A stretch of 15,600 bases of DNA from positions 10,001-25,600 of the forward strand of contig DMKG01000294.1 in the NCBI GenBank assembly GCA_003454415.1, read 5' to 3'. Shown here one piece after another: positions 6,496-13,561 of the stretch. The position numbers were made by a program, and so were the translations under genes. The notes below the pieces were generated by a model. The model did not search any database. It saw only the letters and a program-made list of their open reading frames with translations, and was not told the DNA's origin. Positions within the stretch are counted from its first letter, which is position 1. Each line of letters starts with the position of its first letter. The DNA comes from Alphaproteobacteria bacterium (GTDB taxonomy: Bacteria; Pseudomonadota; Alphaproteobacteria; UBA11222).

Positions 6496-8003
6496 TCACC
6501 GGGCATTTACCGGTCATCGCGGTCATGACTCCCCTGCTAGGGGCGATCTTATGCGTACTGACGCGCAGCAGCATCCTGGCCTGGGGTTTGACGCTCATCG
6601 GAGCTGCGATTCCGGCGCTCTCATCGCTGATCATTCTGGTGCAGGTGTTAAGCCGCGGAATGTTATCCTATCATATGGGCGGCTGGGAACCGCCCTGGGG
6701 AATAGAATTCCGTATCGATGCGGCGAATGCTTTTGTTCTGGTGATTGTCAGCGCTGTTGGACTGTGCTGCGCGTTTTTCGCGCGCAAAAGCGTGGACGAG
6801 GAAATTCCGCAATCCAGCCAGCCGTTGTTCTACACCATGCTGCTGTTATGTCTGGGCGGCATGCTGGGGGTGGTGGCTACGGGGGATGCGTTCAATCTCT
6901 TCGTTTTCCTGGAAATCAGTTCGCTGTCAGCTTATGTGCTGGTGGCCATGGGGGCGCAACGGGAGAGACGCGCTCTGACGGCGGCGTTCAATTATCTCAT
7001 CATTGGAACGATCGGGGCCTCTTTCTATGTTATCGGGCTTGGGTTGATCTATATGCTGACCGGCACTCTGAACATGGCGGATATAGCTGTGCGGATCAGC
7101 ACCCTCGGGGACAACACGGCGCTGCGCATGGGCTTTGCGTTCATCATGGTTGGATTGAGTTTGAAATTCGCCATGTTCCCTTTGCATTTCTGGCTGCCCA
7201 ATGCCTATACCTTCGCGCCTTCGGTGGTAACGGCGTTTCTTGCTGGCACAGCAACGAAGGTCGCCCTCTATGCCGGCCTGCGTGTGTTGTACACCATGTT
7301 CAGCATCGGGTTTTTATTTCAAACCGAGACGATGCTTTATGTATTTCTGCCACTGGGGCTTGCGGCGGTGTTTGCGGCGTCCATCACGGCTATATTTCAG
7401 GACAATGTCAAACGCATGCTCGCCTATTCCTCTGTTGCGCAGATGGGCTATTTGCTGATTGGCATAAGCTTAGCCAATATTGGCGGACTGATGGCGGCGG
7501 TTCTGCACCTGTTCAATCACGCCATTCTGAAATCGGGTCTTTTTCTTGCGATTGGCTGCGTGGTTTACCGGACCGGCTCCTGTTCGATAGCGGCCTTCCG
7601 CGGGCTTGGACATCAGATGCCCTGGACAATGGCGGCCCTGGTTATTGGGGCGCTGGGGATGATCGGCATGCCTGCGACGGTGGGATTTACCAGTAAATGG
7701 TTTCTGGTTCTTGCCGCGATAGACAGCGGATGGTGGTTCGTAGCCCTGTCGATTGTCGCGGGATCCCTGCTGACGCTGATTTATTTTGGCCGTATCATCG
7801 AGGCGGCTTATCTGCAGCCTGCGCCGGAGAACAGCACAATAACCGAGGCGCCTTTCCTGCTGCTGTTACCCGTCTGGCTGCTGATGATCACGTCCATCAC
7901 TTTTGGAATCAACTCCGAATTGCCTGTCACTCTGGCGCGGGCGGCCTCGCAGGCCCTGTTTCTCGATCCCCATAACGGGCTTCCTCCACAGGTTTCGCCG
8001 TGA
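6492..8003 (+). CDS. mrpD: Antiporter subunit MrpD (NuoM/N-like, MbhH-like)
   Basis: 503 residues, proton-conducting antiporter-like family (PF00361), about 14 membrane helices. The charged residues of the proton path are all present: E141 in FVFLEISSLSAYVLVA (TM5), K225 in LSLKFAMFPLHFWLP (TM7), K256 in ATKVALY (TM8), H343 and K347 in HLFNHAILKSGLF, and K402 in FTSKWF (TM12). The TM7 to TM8 sequence (LHFWLPNAYTFAPSVVTAFLA, shortened here) is MrpD-like rather than MrpA-like. The ATG at 6492 overlaps the mrpC stop by 4 nt. The end overlaps the next gene as GTGA. Normal length for MrpD. Confidence 0.96.
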   Translation: MITGHLPVIAVMTPLLGAILCVLTRSSILAWGLTLIGAAIPALSSLIILVQVLSRGMLSYHMGGWEPPWGIEFRIDAANAFVLVIVSAVGLCCAFFARKSVDEEIPQSSQPLFYTMLLLCLGGMLGVVATGDAFNLFVFLEISSLSAYVLVAMGAQRERRALTAAFNYLIIGTIGASFYVIGLGLIYMLTGTLNMADIAVRISTLGDNTALRMGFAFIMVGLSLKFAMFPLHFWLPNAYTFAPSVVTAFLAGTATKVALYAGLRVLYTMFSIGFLFQTETMLYVFLPLGLAAVFAASITAIFQDNVKRMLAYSSVAQMGYLLIGISLANIGGLMAAVLHLFNHAILKSGLFLAIGCVVYRTGSCSIAAFRGLGHQMPWTMAALVIGALGMIGMPATVGFTSKWFLVLAAIDSGWWFVALSIVAGSLLTLIYFGRIIEAAYLQPAPENSTITEAPFLLLLPVWLLMITSITFGINSELPVTLARAASQALFLDPHNGLPPQVSP

Positions 8004-9514
8004 GCGCCACCCTGGCGTTAGGACTGGTATTGCTGCTGCCAGGTGTTGGGGCCGTGGTCATCGGTCTTTTGCATCACTTCCCGAATATCCGGGAGGCGAT
8101 GAGTTTGCTAACGGCGTCGCTGCTGTTTATCACCGTTCTTTATTTGCTGAATGCGCATCTGAACGCCGACCCCCAGCAGCTTCAGTTGGCCGAGTTGCTG
8201 CCGGGTCTGCCGGTAGTGCTGGTGACGGAGCCCATAGGGCTTGTTTTCGCTGCGCTGTCTTCGTTCCTGTGGGTGGTGATTTCCGCCTATTCCATCGGAT
8301 ATATGCGCGGGATGCAGGAGCGCCGCCAGACACGGTTTTATATTTTCTTCGCCTTGGCGATGGCGGGCGTTATGGGCGTCGCTTTCGCCGGTAATCTGCT
8401 GACTCTGTTTTTATTCTATGAAATGCTTTCGCTCTCGACCTATCCGCTGGTCGTACATCGTGAAACGGAGGAGGCGCGACGGGGCGGCCGTATCTATCTC
8501 GGCATATTGCTGGGAACCTCGATCTTTTTTTTCCTGCCCGCAATGGTATGGACCTGGTGGCTTGCAGGCGGACTGGCCTTCACCCCGGGGGGCATTCTTA
8601 CTGGCAAAATAGAGGGAACAGCCGCGGCTGTCCTGTTTGGGCTTTATCTCTTTGGCGTGGGAAAGGCGGCGTTGATTCCCGTGCACCGCTGGTTGCCTGC
8701 GGCAATGGTGGCGCCTACCCCGGTCAGCGCATTTTTGCATGCGGTCGCCGTTGTCAAGGCGGGGGTTTTCACCGTCCTCAAAATTGGTGTGTACATCTTT
8801 GGCGTCGGCTTCCTGTCCCAGACCAGCGCCTCCGAGTGGATGATGTGGATCGCCGCCTTCAGCATGGTGATGGCCTCTGTCATCGCCCTGCGAAAGGATG
8901 AGTTGAAAGCGCGGCTGGCCTATTCCACGGTTGCGCAACTGGCCTATGTGACGCTTGGCGTCTCGCTGGCCAGTCCGATGGGGGCTCTGGGAGGCGCCTT
9001 ACAGATCGTTTCCCATGCGATGGGAAAAATCACCCTGTTCATGTGCGCGGGCGCGATAGAGGTTGCGGGCGGAAAGAAATATGTCAGCGGGTTGCGTGGG
9101 CTGGGGCGAAAAATGCCCTATACCTTCACTGCTTTCCTGCTGGGGTCGCTCTGCATCATAGGGCTGCCGTTAACGGGGGGGGTGTGGAGCAAATATTATT
9201 TGATGAAGGGAGGGGCGGACGCTGGCGAGCCCATCCTGCTTGCGTTTTGGATCCTGTCATCCCTGCTGAGTATCGCCTATCTCATGCCGGTAGTGGTGAG
9301 AGGGTTTTTTCTGCCGTCCCCAGCAGAGAATGAACCGCAACAGAGCCTGGAGCCCGAAACCTCCAAAGCCGTTCCTGAAACCATCCGGGAGGCCCCGTTA
9401 TGGTGCGTCATTCCGGCCTGCCTTACCGGCATTCTTTCGGTCGTGTTATATTTTCTCATCCCTTCAATTACGGGGTTTGTAGCGCCTGTTCTGGAAGGAG
9501 GCGTTCCGCAATGA
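8000..9514 (+). CDS. MrpA N-terminal-half / NuoL-like antiporter subunit
   Basis: 504 residues, NuoL/M/N antiporter-like family (PF00361). It resembles the N-terminal half of MrpA more than MrpD, because TM8 carries AFLHAVAVVKAGVF (H248, K253), the NuoL/MrpA-type His-x-Ala...Val-Lys-Ala-Gly pattern. Other key residues are E141 in LFYEMLSLSTYPLV (TM5), K222 in GVGKAALIPVHRWLP (TM7), H339 and K343 in SHAMGKITLF, and K398 in GVWSKYYLMK (TM12). A charged loop rich in Glu, Pro and Ser (about 432-457) precedes the last helices. The start is GTG 8000, overlapping the mrpD stop. In standard mrp operons this half is fused to the MbhDE-like part; here it is split off and placed after mrpD. It could also be called a D paralogue. 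Confidence 0.9.
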   Translation: MSATLALGLVLLLPGVGAVVIGLLHHFPNIREAMSLLTASLLFITVLYLLNAHLNADPQQLQLAELLPGLPVVLVTEPIGLVFAALSSFLWVVISAYSIGYMRGMQERRQTRFYIFFALAMAGVMGVAFAGNLLTLFLFYEMLSLSTYPLVVHRETEEARRGGRIYLGILLGTSIFFFLPAMVWTWWLAGGLAFTPGGILTGKIEGTAAAVLFGLYLFGVGKAALIPVHRWLPAAMVAPTPVSAFLHAVAVVKAGVFTVLKIGVYIFGVGFLSQTSASEWMMWIAAFSMVMASVIALRKDELKARLAYSTVAQLAYVTLGVSLASPMGALGGALQIVSHAMGKITLFMCAGAIEVAGGKKYVSGLRGLGRKMPYTFTAFLLGSLCIIGLPLTGGVWSKYYLMKGGADAGEPILLAFWILSSLLSIAYLMPVVVRGFFLPSPAENEPQQSLEPETSKAVPETIREAPLWCVIPACLTGILSVVLYFLIPSITGFVAPVLEGGVPQ

Positions 9515-9759
9515 CGGAAGAAAACAAGGCCGGACTGGAAGGAGAAGCGTATTGGCTGGATGATCCCGCCAATTTTGACAGGATGATGTACGCCTTGTAC
9601 GCACTCTGTGCGGTTTTCCTGCTTCTTGATCTGCTGATGGAACACGACCGCCTGTTCGGCTTCTACGCCTGGTTTGGCCTCATCGCCAGTATCGGCTTTG
9701 TGCTAGCTGCGAAAGTGCTGCGTTTGCTGCTCATGCGGCCGGAGGATTATTATGATTGA
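9511..9759 (+). CDS. Small two-helix protein embedded in the antiporter operon
   Basis: 82 residues. The ATG at 9511 overlaps the previous stop (ATGA) and has GGAAGGAGG 9 nt upstream, which sets the start; an upstream in-frame ATG exists only inside the preceding gene. The polar N-terminus with YWLDDPANFDRM is followed by two hydrophobic segments (about 29-44 and 50-69) and a conserved-looking end, LLMRPEDYYD. I recall unnamed proteins of this pattern beside Mrp-like antiporter genes in Alphaproteobacteria, but I know of no assigned function. The 4-nt and 8-nt overlaps with both neighbours suggest a fixed-ratio accessory or assembly subunit of the complex. No metal-binding or catalytic motif is visible. 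Confidence 0.88.
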   Translation: MTEENKAGLEGEAYWLDDPANFDRMMYALYALCAVFLLLDLLMEHDRLFGFYAWFGLIASIGFVLAAKVLRLLLMRPEDYYD

Positions 9760-11443
9760 CGGGCTGACGCCTGCGGTTTTTTTTATCGCTGGGGGGCTGC
9801 TTGCGCCTTTTTTGCATATCCATGCGCTGAGGATTCTTATGCTGGCGCTGCCGGTTGCGGGCCTTGTGCAGTTATATGGCCTCGATCCGGCCGATGCGGG
9901 CGCCTACCATCTTGTCGGCCTTGATCTGATCACTTTGCGCATTGACGCGCTCGGTCTGGTTTTTGCGACGATTTTTCATATCGTGTCCTTCATCCTGGCG
10001 CTGTACGCGCTGCATGAACGGGACCGGCTGCAACATGCAGCGATGCTGATGACGGCGGGCGGCGCGATTGGGGCTTCTCTTGCGGGGGATCTGATTACCT
10101 TATTCCTTTTCTGGGAGGTCGCCACATTCGCATCCGTGTTTTTGATCTGGGCGCAACGAACCGAGCGCGCCTGTGGGGCGGGCATGCGCTTCCTGCTTTT
10201 TCAGGGAGCGGCGGGGCTCTTGTTGCTCTCGGGCGCCGTGCTGTTATTGAGTGAGACCGGTTCTCTCGCATTTTCGCATATGCGTCTGGAAAGCCTCGCC
10301 ACCTGGTCCATATTCCTGGGTTTTGGCGTCAAATGCGCTTTCCCGCTGTTGCATAACTGGCTGGCGGATGCGTATCCCGAGGCGACGGTGACGGGCGCGC
10401 CTGTGTTGGCCAGTTTCAGTACGAAGCTGGCGATCTACGCCCTGGCGCGCGGTTTTTCGGGTGAGGAATTACTGATCACCATCGGCGCGGTGATGGCCGT
10501 ATTTCCCATGTTCTATGCATTGATAGAAAACGATCTGCGCCGGGTGCTTTGCTACAGCCTGAATAATCAGCTTGGCTTTATGCTGGTGGGCATTGGCGTT
10601 GGCGGCGCGCTGGCGGTCAATGGCGCCATTGCCCATGCCGTGACGAATATTCTGTTCAAGGGGCTGCTGCTCATGAGCGTGGGGGCGGTGATGCTGCGAA
10701 CCGGTTCCGCCAGGGCTTCCGATCTGGGGGGGCTTTATAAATCCATGCCCTGGACCACAGGATTTTGTCTTGTCGGCGCGGCCTCGATTTCCGCTTTTCC
10801 CCTGTTTGCGGGATTTGTTTCCAAAGGGATGATCCTTGCTGCGACGGCAGAATCCGGCCATTGGCTTGTCTGGCTGGCGCTGATGTTCGCCGCAGCCGGC
10901 ATATTGCACTATACAGGCGCCAAGATCCCCTATTTCGCATTTTTCGGCCAGGACCGGGGCGTCCGATGCCAGGAGGCGCCGGGAAACATGCTGGCGGCGA
11001 TGGGGTTGGCTGCAGGGTTGTGCCTGCTGATCGGGATTTATCCGCCTCTCCTTTACGGGATGCTGCCGTATGAGGTGGAGTTTGTTTCGTATACCTTCGA
11101 TCATGTCGTGACGCAGATGCAGTTGCTGCTGTTCTCGGCGCTGGCGTTTGCTTTTCTGGTGCGAAAAGGCATCTATCCCTCCGCCTTGCGTTCGGTGAAT
11201 CTGGATACGGACTGGTTTTACCGCCGCCTGCTGCCTGCGATCGGGAGATATGGAGAGCGCCTCCTCACGCATCTTACGGGCGGCTTGCGGCGTGCTGGAG
11301 AAATGCTCATGCGGCAGGGATTCCGGCTTCTTTACCGGGTGCATGGGCCGCGCGGCGTTCTGGCGCGGACAGTGCCGGGCAGTGTGACCATGCTCTGGGT
11401 TCTGGTTCTGCTGGCGGGGGTTCTGGTCTTGTATTATGTTTAG
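9752..11443 (+). CDS. Second MrpD-like (NuoM/N-like) antiporter subunit with C-terminal extension
   Basis: 563 residues, antiporter-like family (PF00361). Key residues are E122 in LFLFWEVATFASVFL (TM5), K194 in FGVKCAFPLLHNWLAD (TM7), K225 in STKLAIYALA (TM8), H295 and K303 in AHAVTNILFKGLLL, and K359 in FVSKGM (TM12), so the proton path appears intact. About 80 residues are added at the C-terminus: LDTDWFYRR at 484-492, an amphipathic basic stretch (about 505-535), and a final membrane helix. This resembles a lateral-helix type addition, inferred only. ATG 9752 lies inside the 82-residue protein gene (8-nt overlap), GGAGG 6 nt upstream. It is the last antiporter gene; no terminator hairpin is visible in the 44 bp that follow. 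Confidence 0.93.
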   Translation: MIDGLTPAVFFIAGGLLAPFLHIHALRILMLALPVAGLVQLYGLDPADAGAYHLVGLDLITLRIDALGLVFATIFHIVSFILALYALHERDRLQHAAMLMTAGGAIGASLAGDLITLFLFWEVATFASVFLIWAQRTERACGAGMRFLLFQGAAGLLLLSGAVLLLSETGSLAFSHMRLESLATWSIFLGFGVKCAFPLLHNWLADAYPEATVTGAPVLASFSTKLAIYALARGFSGEELLITIGAVMAVFPMFYALIENDLRRVLCYSLNNQLGFMLVGIGVGGALAVNGAIAHAVTNILFKGLLLMSVGAVMLRTGSARASDLGGLYKSMPWTTGFCLVGAASISAFPLFAGFVSKGMILAATAESGHWLVWLALMFAAAGILHYTGAKIPYFAFFGQDRGVRCQEAPGNMLAAMGLAAGLCLLIGIYPPLLYGMLPYEVEFVSYTFDHVVTQMQLLLFSALAFAFLVRKGIYPSALRSVNLDTDWFYRRLLPAIGRYGERLLTHLTGGLRRAGEMLMRQGFRLLYRVHGPRGVLARTVPGSVTMLWVLVLLAGVLVLYYV

Positions 11444-11487
11444 GCGTTCTCCATAAGATCAGAAAAGACGCAACAGGGGAGGAAAGC

Positions 11488-12333
11488 ATGACAAAGACAA
11501 AGATTTTAATGGACGGGCTTTGTTTTCCGGAAGGCCCGCGCTGGCATGAGGGCCGGCTGTGGTTTTCCGACATGCACGGGCCGCAGGTGATTGCCGTCGA
11601 TATGAACGGCAAATCGGAAATCATCGCAACGGTGGAAAATTCTCCTTCAGGTCTGGGCTGGCTGCCGGATGGCCGTCTGCTGATCGTTTCCATGAAGGAC
11701 CGCAAGCTGCTGGTGCGCACCCCTGACGGCGTGCTGAAAGAACATGCCGATCTGTCGCAGCTGGCCGGTTTTGACTGCAATGACATGGTGGTGGACGCGA
11801 AAGGGCGGGCCTATGTCGGCAATTTCGGATATGATCTGCACAACCGCGCGCCACGCCGCAATGCTGAAATCGTGCTGGTTACGCCGGATGGAAAGGCTAG
11901 GGTGGCCGCCAGCGATATGCAGTTTCCCAACGGCGCGGTCATCACCCCGGATGGCAAGACGCTGATCGTCGGGGAATCCATGGGGGCATGCCTGACGGCC
12001 TTCGATATCGCGCCGGACGGCGGACTGAGCAATCGCAGGACCTGGGCGAAAATGGAAGGGGCGCTGCCGGACGGCATCGCCCTGGACGCCGAAGGCGGGA
12101 TTTGGGTCGCCTCGCCCATTAGCGGCGCCTGCCTGCGGGTGGTCGAAGGGGGCCGGATTACCGACAAGATAGAGGTCGAGAACCAGGCTTTCGCCTGTGC
12201 GCTGGGTGGGCCTGACCGGAAAACGCTGTTCCTTGCGACAGCCAAGGACGCACATCCCGTTTCCAGCCGGGAAAGCCGCACCGGCCGCATTGAAACCGTC
12301 GAGGTGAAGGTCCCGGGCGCCGGCTGGCCATGA
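11488..12333 (+). CDS. SMP-30/gluconolactonase family protein
   Basis: 281 residues, SMP-30/Gluconolactonase/LRE family (PF08450), six-bladed beta-propeller, no signal peptide, so cytoplasmic. The metal-site residues can be placed: E15 in FPEGPRW, N98 in CNDMVVD, N148 in FPNGAV, and D195 in LPDGIALD. Blade motifs such as TPDGK and WLPDG recur. Members hydrolyse lactones, and some act on other esters or sugar acids; the substrate cannot be read from the sequence. GGAGG ends 5 nt before the ATG. It lies 44 bp after the antiporter operon and 58 bp before coxG on the same strand, so it may be cotranscribed with either. The neighbouring Mo-hydroxylase suggests that it hydrolyses a lactone or ester in the same pathway, which is inference. 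Confidence 0.93.
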   Translation: MTKTKILMDGLCFPEGPRWHEGRLWFSDMHGPQVIAVDMNGKSEIIATVENSPSGLGWLPDGRLLIVSMKDRKLLVRTPDGVLKEHADLSQLAGFDCNDMVVDAKGRAYVGNFGYDLHNRAPRRNAEIVLVTPDGKARVAASDMQFPNGAVITPDGKTLIVGESMGACLTAFDIAPDGGLSNRRTWAKMEGALPDGIALDAEGGIWVASPISGACLRVVEGGRITDKIEVENQAFACALGGPDRKTLFLATAKDAHPVSSRESRTGRIETVEVKVPGAGWP

Positions 12334-12391
12334 CAGAGGGCGGGGCCGGATAGGCGCATGGCTTTAATTCTGCAGACGGAGTAAGATCAGA

Positions 12392-12979
12392 ATGGAAATG
12401 TCGGGGGAGTTTCGCATCCCCGCCCCGAAGGAGAAAGTCTGGGCGGCGCTGAACGATCCGGAAATACTGCGTCAAAGCGTGCCCGGCTGCCAGTCCATCA
12501 CGAAATTGAGCGATACGGAAATGGAAGGCGCTGTTACGGCGTCGGTCGGGCCTGTGAAGGCGACCTTCAAAGGCTCTGTTGTTCTGTCAGACATCGATGC
12601 GCCCAACAGCTACACCCTGACAGGCCAGGGCAAGGGAGGCGCTGCCGGATTCGTAAAGGGGGTTGCGAAGGTTTCACTTGCAGAAGAAAGCGGGGCGACG
12701 GTCTTGCGCTATCGTTCGGAGGCGAGTGTCGGAGGCAAACTGGCGCAGATCGGTCAGCGTCTGATTGACGGGACCGCAAAAAAACTCTCGGAAGAGTTTT
12801 TCGGCAATTTCAGCGCGCTTCTTGGGGGCGGGGCCCAGGAGGCGGCGGAAGTGGAGGCGCCGCAGCAGGCGCAAGCCGTCCCTGCGGCGGCGCCCTCAAC
12901 AGGGGGCCTGAAGCCGACGGTCTGGATCCCCGTCCTGATCGTGGCCATGACGCTTTTGTTACTTTTCTTTACAAGCTAA
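12392..12979 (+). CDS. coxG: CoxG family (SRPBCC) Mo-hydroxylase accessory protein, membrane-anchored
   Basis: 195 residues. Residues 1-145 are a CoxG domain (PF06240, SRPBCC fold): MSGEFRIPAPKEKVW, VPGC (30-33), and GGKLAQIGQRLIDGTAKKL (114-132). An Ala/Gln/Pro/Glu-rich linker (about 146-173) leads to one C-terminal helix (about 176-193), so the domain should sit on the cytoplasmic face of the membrane. In CO-oxidising bacteria CoxG recruits the CO dehydrogenase to the membrane, towards the respiratory chain. GGAG lies 10 nt before the first ATG; a second ATG two codons on is less well placed. The 103-bp gap to coxS contains no terminator. Confidence 0.94.
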   Translation: MEMSGEFRIPAPKEKVWAALNDPEILRQSVPGCQSITKLSDTEMEGAVTASVGPVKATFKGSVVLSDIDAPNSYTLTGQGKGGAAGFVKGVAKVSLAEESGATVLRYRSEASVGGKLAQIGQRLIDGTAKKLSEEFFGNFSALLGGGAQEAAEVEAPQQAQAVPAAAPSTGGLKPTVWIPVLIVAMTLLLLFFTS

Positions 12980-13035
12980 AGTCTTGTTGTCTTGCGATGA
13001 AGCGTCATCCCGAGACGGAGTGAATTAGAAAGTGT

Positions 13036-13086
13036 ATGGCGGGCGGACGCAGTGCGAGGTCCGGTATTCAGGAGGATGATCCATGA
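13036..13086 (+). CDS. Possible 16-codon leader peptide overlapping the coxS start
   Basis: ATG at 13036 opens a 16-codon frame ([16 protein letters not shown]) whose stop TGA shares bases with the coxS start (ATGA). The coxS ribosome site lies inside it. The arrangement would allow translational coupling, but the ribosome site before this ATG is poor and the peptide has no recognisable motif. It may be chance. Confidence 0.2.
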   Translation: MAGGRSARSGIQEDDP

Positions 13087-13544
13087 CGCTGGTGACGATG
13101 CAGGTGAATGGCGAACAGGTCTCGGCCGAGGTCGAGACACGGACCCTTCTGGTGCATTATCTGAGGGAAAGCCTGGGTCTGACCGGCACCCATGTGGGCT
13201 GTGACACCACCCAATGCGGCGCCTGCGTGGTGCATCTCAACGGCAAGGCGGTGAAAAGCTGCTCGGTGCTTGCGGTGCAGGCGGAGGGCGCCGAGGTGCG
13301 CACCATAGAGGGGCTGGCGGACGGCGAAAACCTGCATCCGGTGCAGGCGGCCTTCCGGGAACATCACGGATTGCAATGCGGTTTCTGCACGCCCGGCATG
13401 ATCATGACCGCCGTCGATATGCTGCGGCGCATCCCCAAACCCGATGAGAACACCATCCGCCATGAGCTGGAGGGTAATTTCTGCCGTTGCACCGGCTATC
13501 ATAATATCGTGAAGGCCATCAAGGCAGCCTCGGAAGCCCTTTAA
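13083..13544 (+). CDS. coxS: Mo-hydroxylase small subunit, two [2Fe-2S] clusters (CoxS type)
   Basis: 153 residues, normal length. An N-terminal plant-type ferredoxin domain holds one [2Fe-2S] cluster through C40, C45, C48 and C60 ([10 protein letters not shown]...SC). The C-terminal helical domain holds the second through C99, C102, C134 and C136 ([10 protein letters not shown]...[11 protein letters not shown]). All eight ligands are present. The subunit passes electrons from the molybdenum cofactor in CoxL to the FAD in CoxM. AGGAGG is 7 nt before the ATG. coxL starts 17 bp after the stop, giving the S-L order; coxM is not between or before them in this window. It could equally belong to another xanthine-oxidase-family enzyme. 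Confidence 0.96.
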   Translation: MTLVTMQVNGEQVSAEVETRTLLVHYLRESLGLTGTHVGCDTTQCGACVVHLNGKAVKSCSVLAVQAEGAEVRTIEGLADGENLHPVQAAFREHHGLQCGFCTPGMIMTAVDMLRRIPKPDENTIRHELEGNFCRCTGYHNIVKAIKAASEAL

Positions 13545-13561
13545 TCAAAGGAGCGCGCATC

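Noticed and set aside
6551..7696. Plus-strand 381-codon frame inside mrpD
   Set aside because: Its Cys/His/Arg-rich translation is typical of an out-of-frame shadow; the mrpD frame carries all family motifs.
9400..9510. Longer start (ATG 9400) for the 82-residue protein
   Set aside because: It would overlap the preceding subunit by 115 nt; the strong ribosome site and ATGA overlap support ATG 9511.
10469..11344. Minus-strand 291-codon frame opposite the last antiporter gene
   Set aside because: The product is His/Gln/Arg-rich without any motif, as expected for the complement of a membrane protein gene.
11444..11487. Terminator after the antiporter operon
   Set aside because: Only a 4-bp GCGT/ACGC pairing without a T-run is present.
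12980..13035. CGTC-ATCCCGA-GACG as a terminator or repeat element
   Set aside because: The stem is only 4 bp, no T-run follows, and no second copy is in the window.
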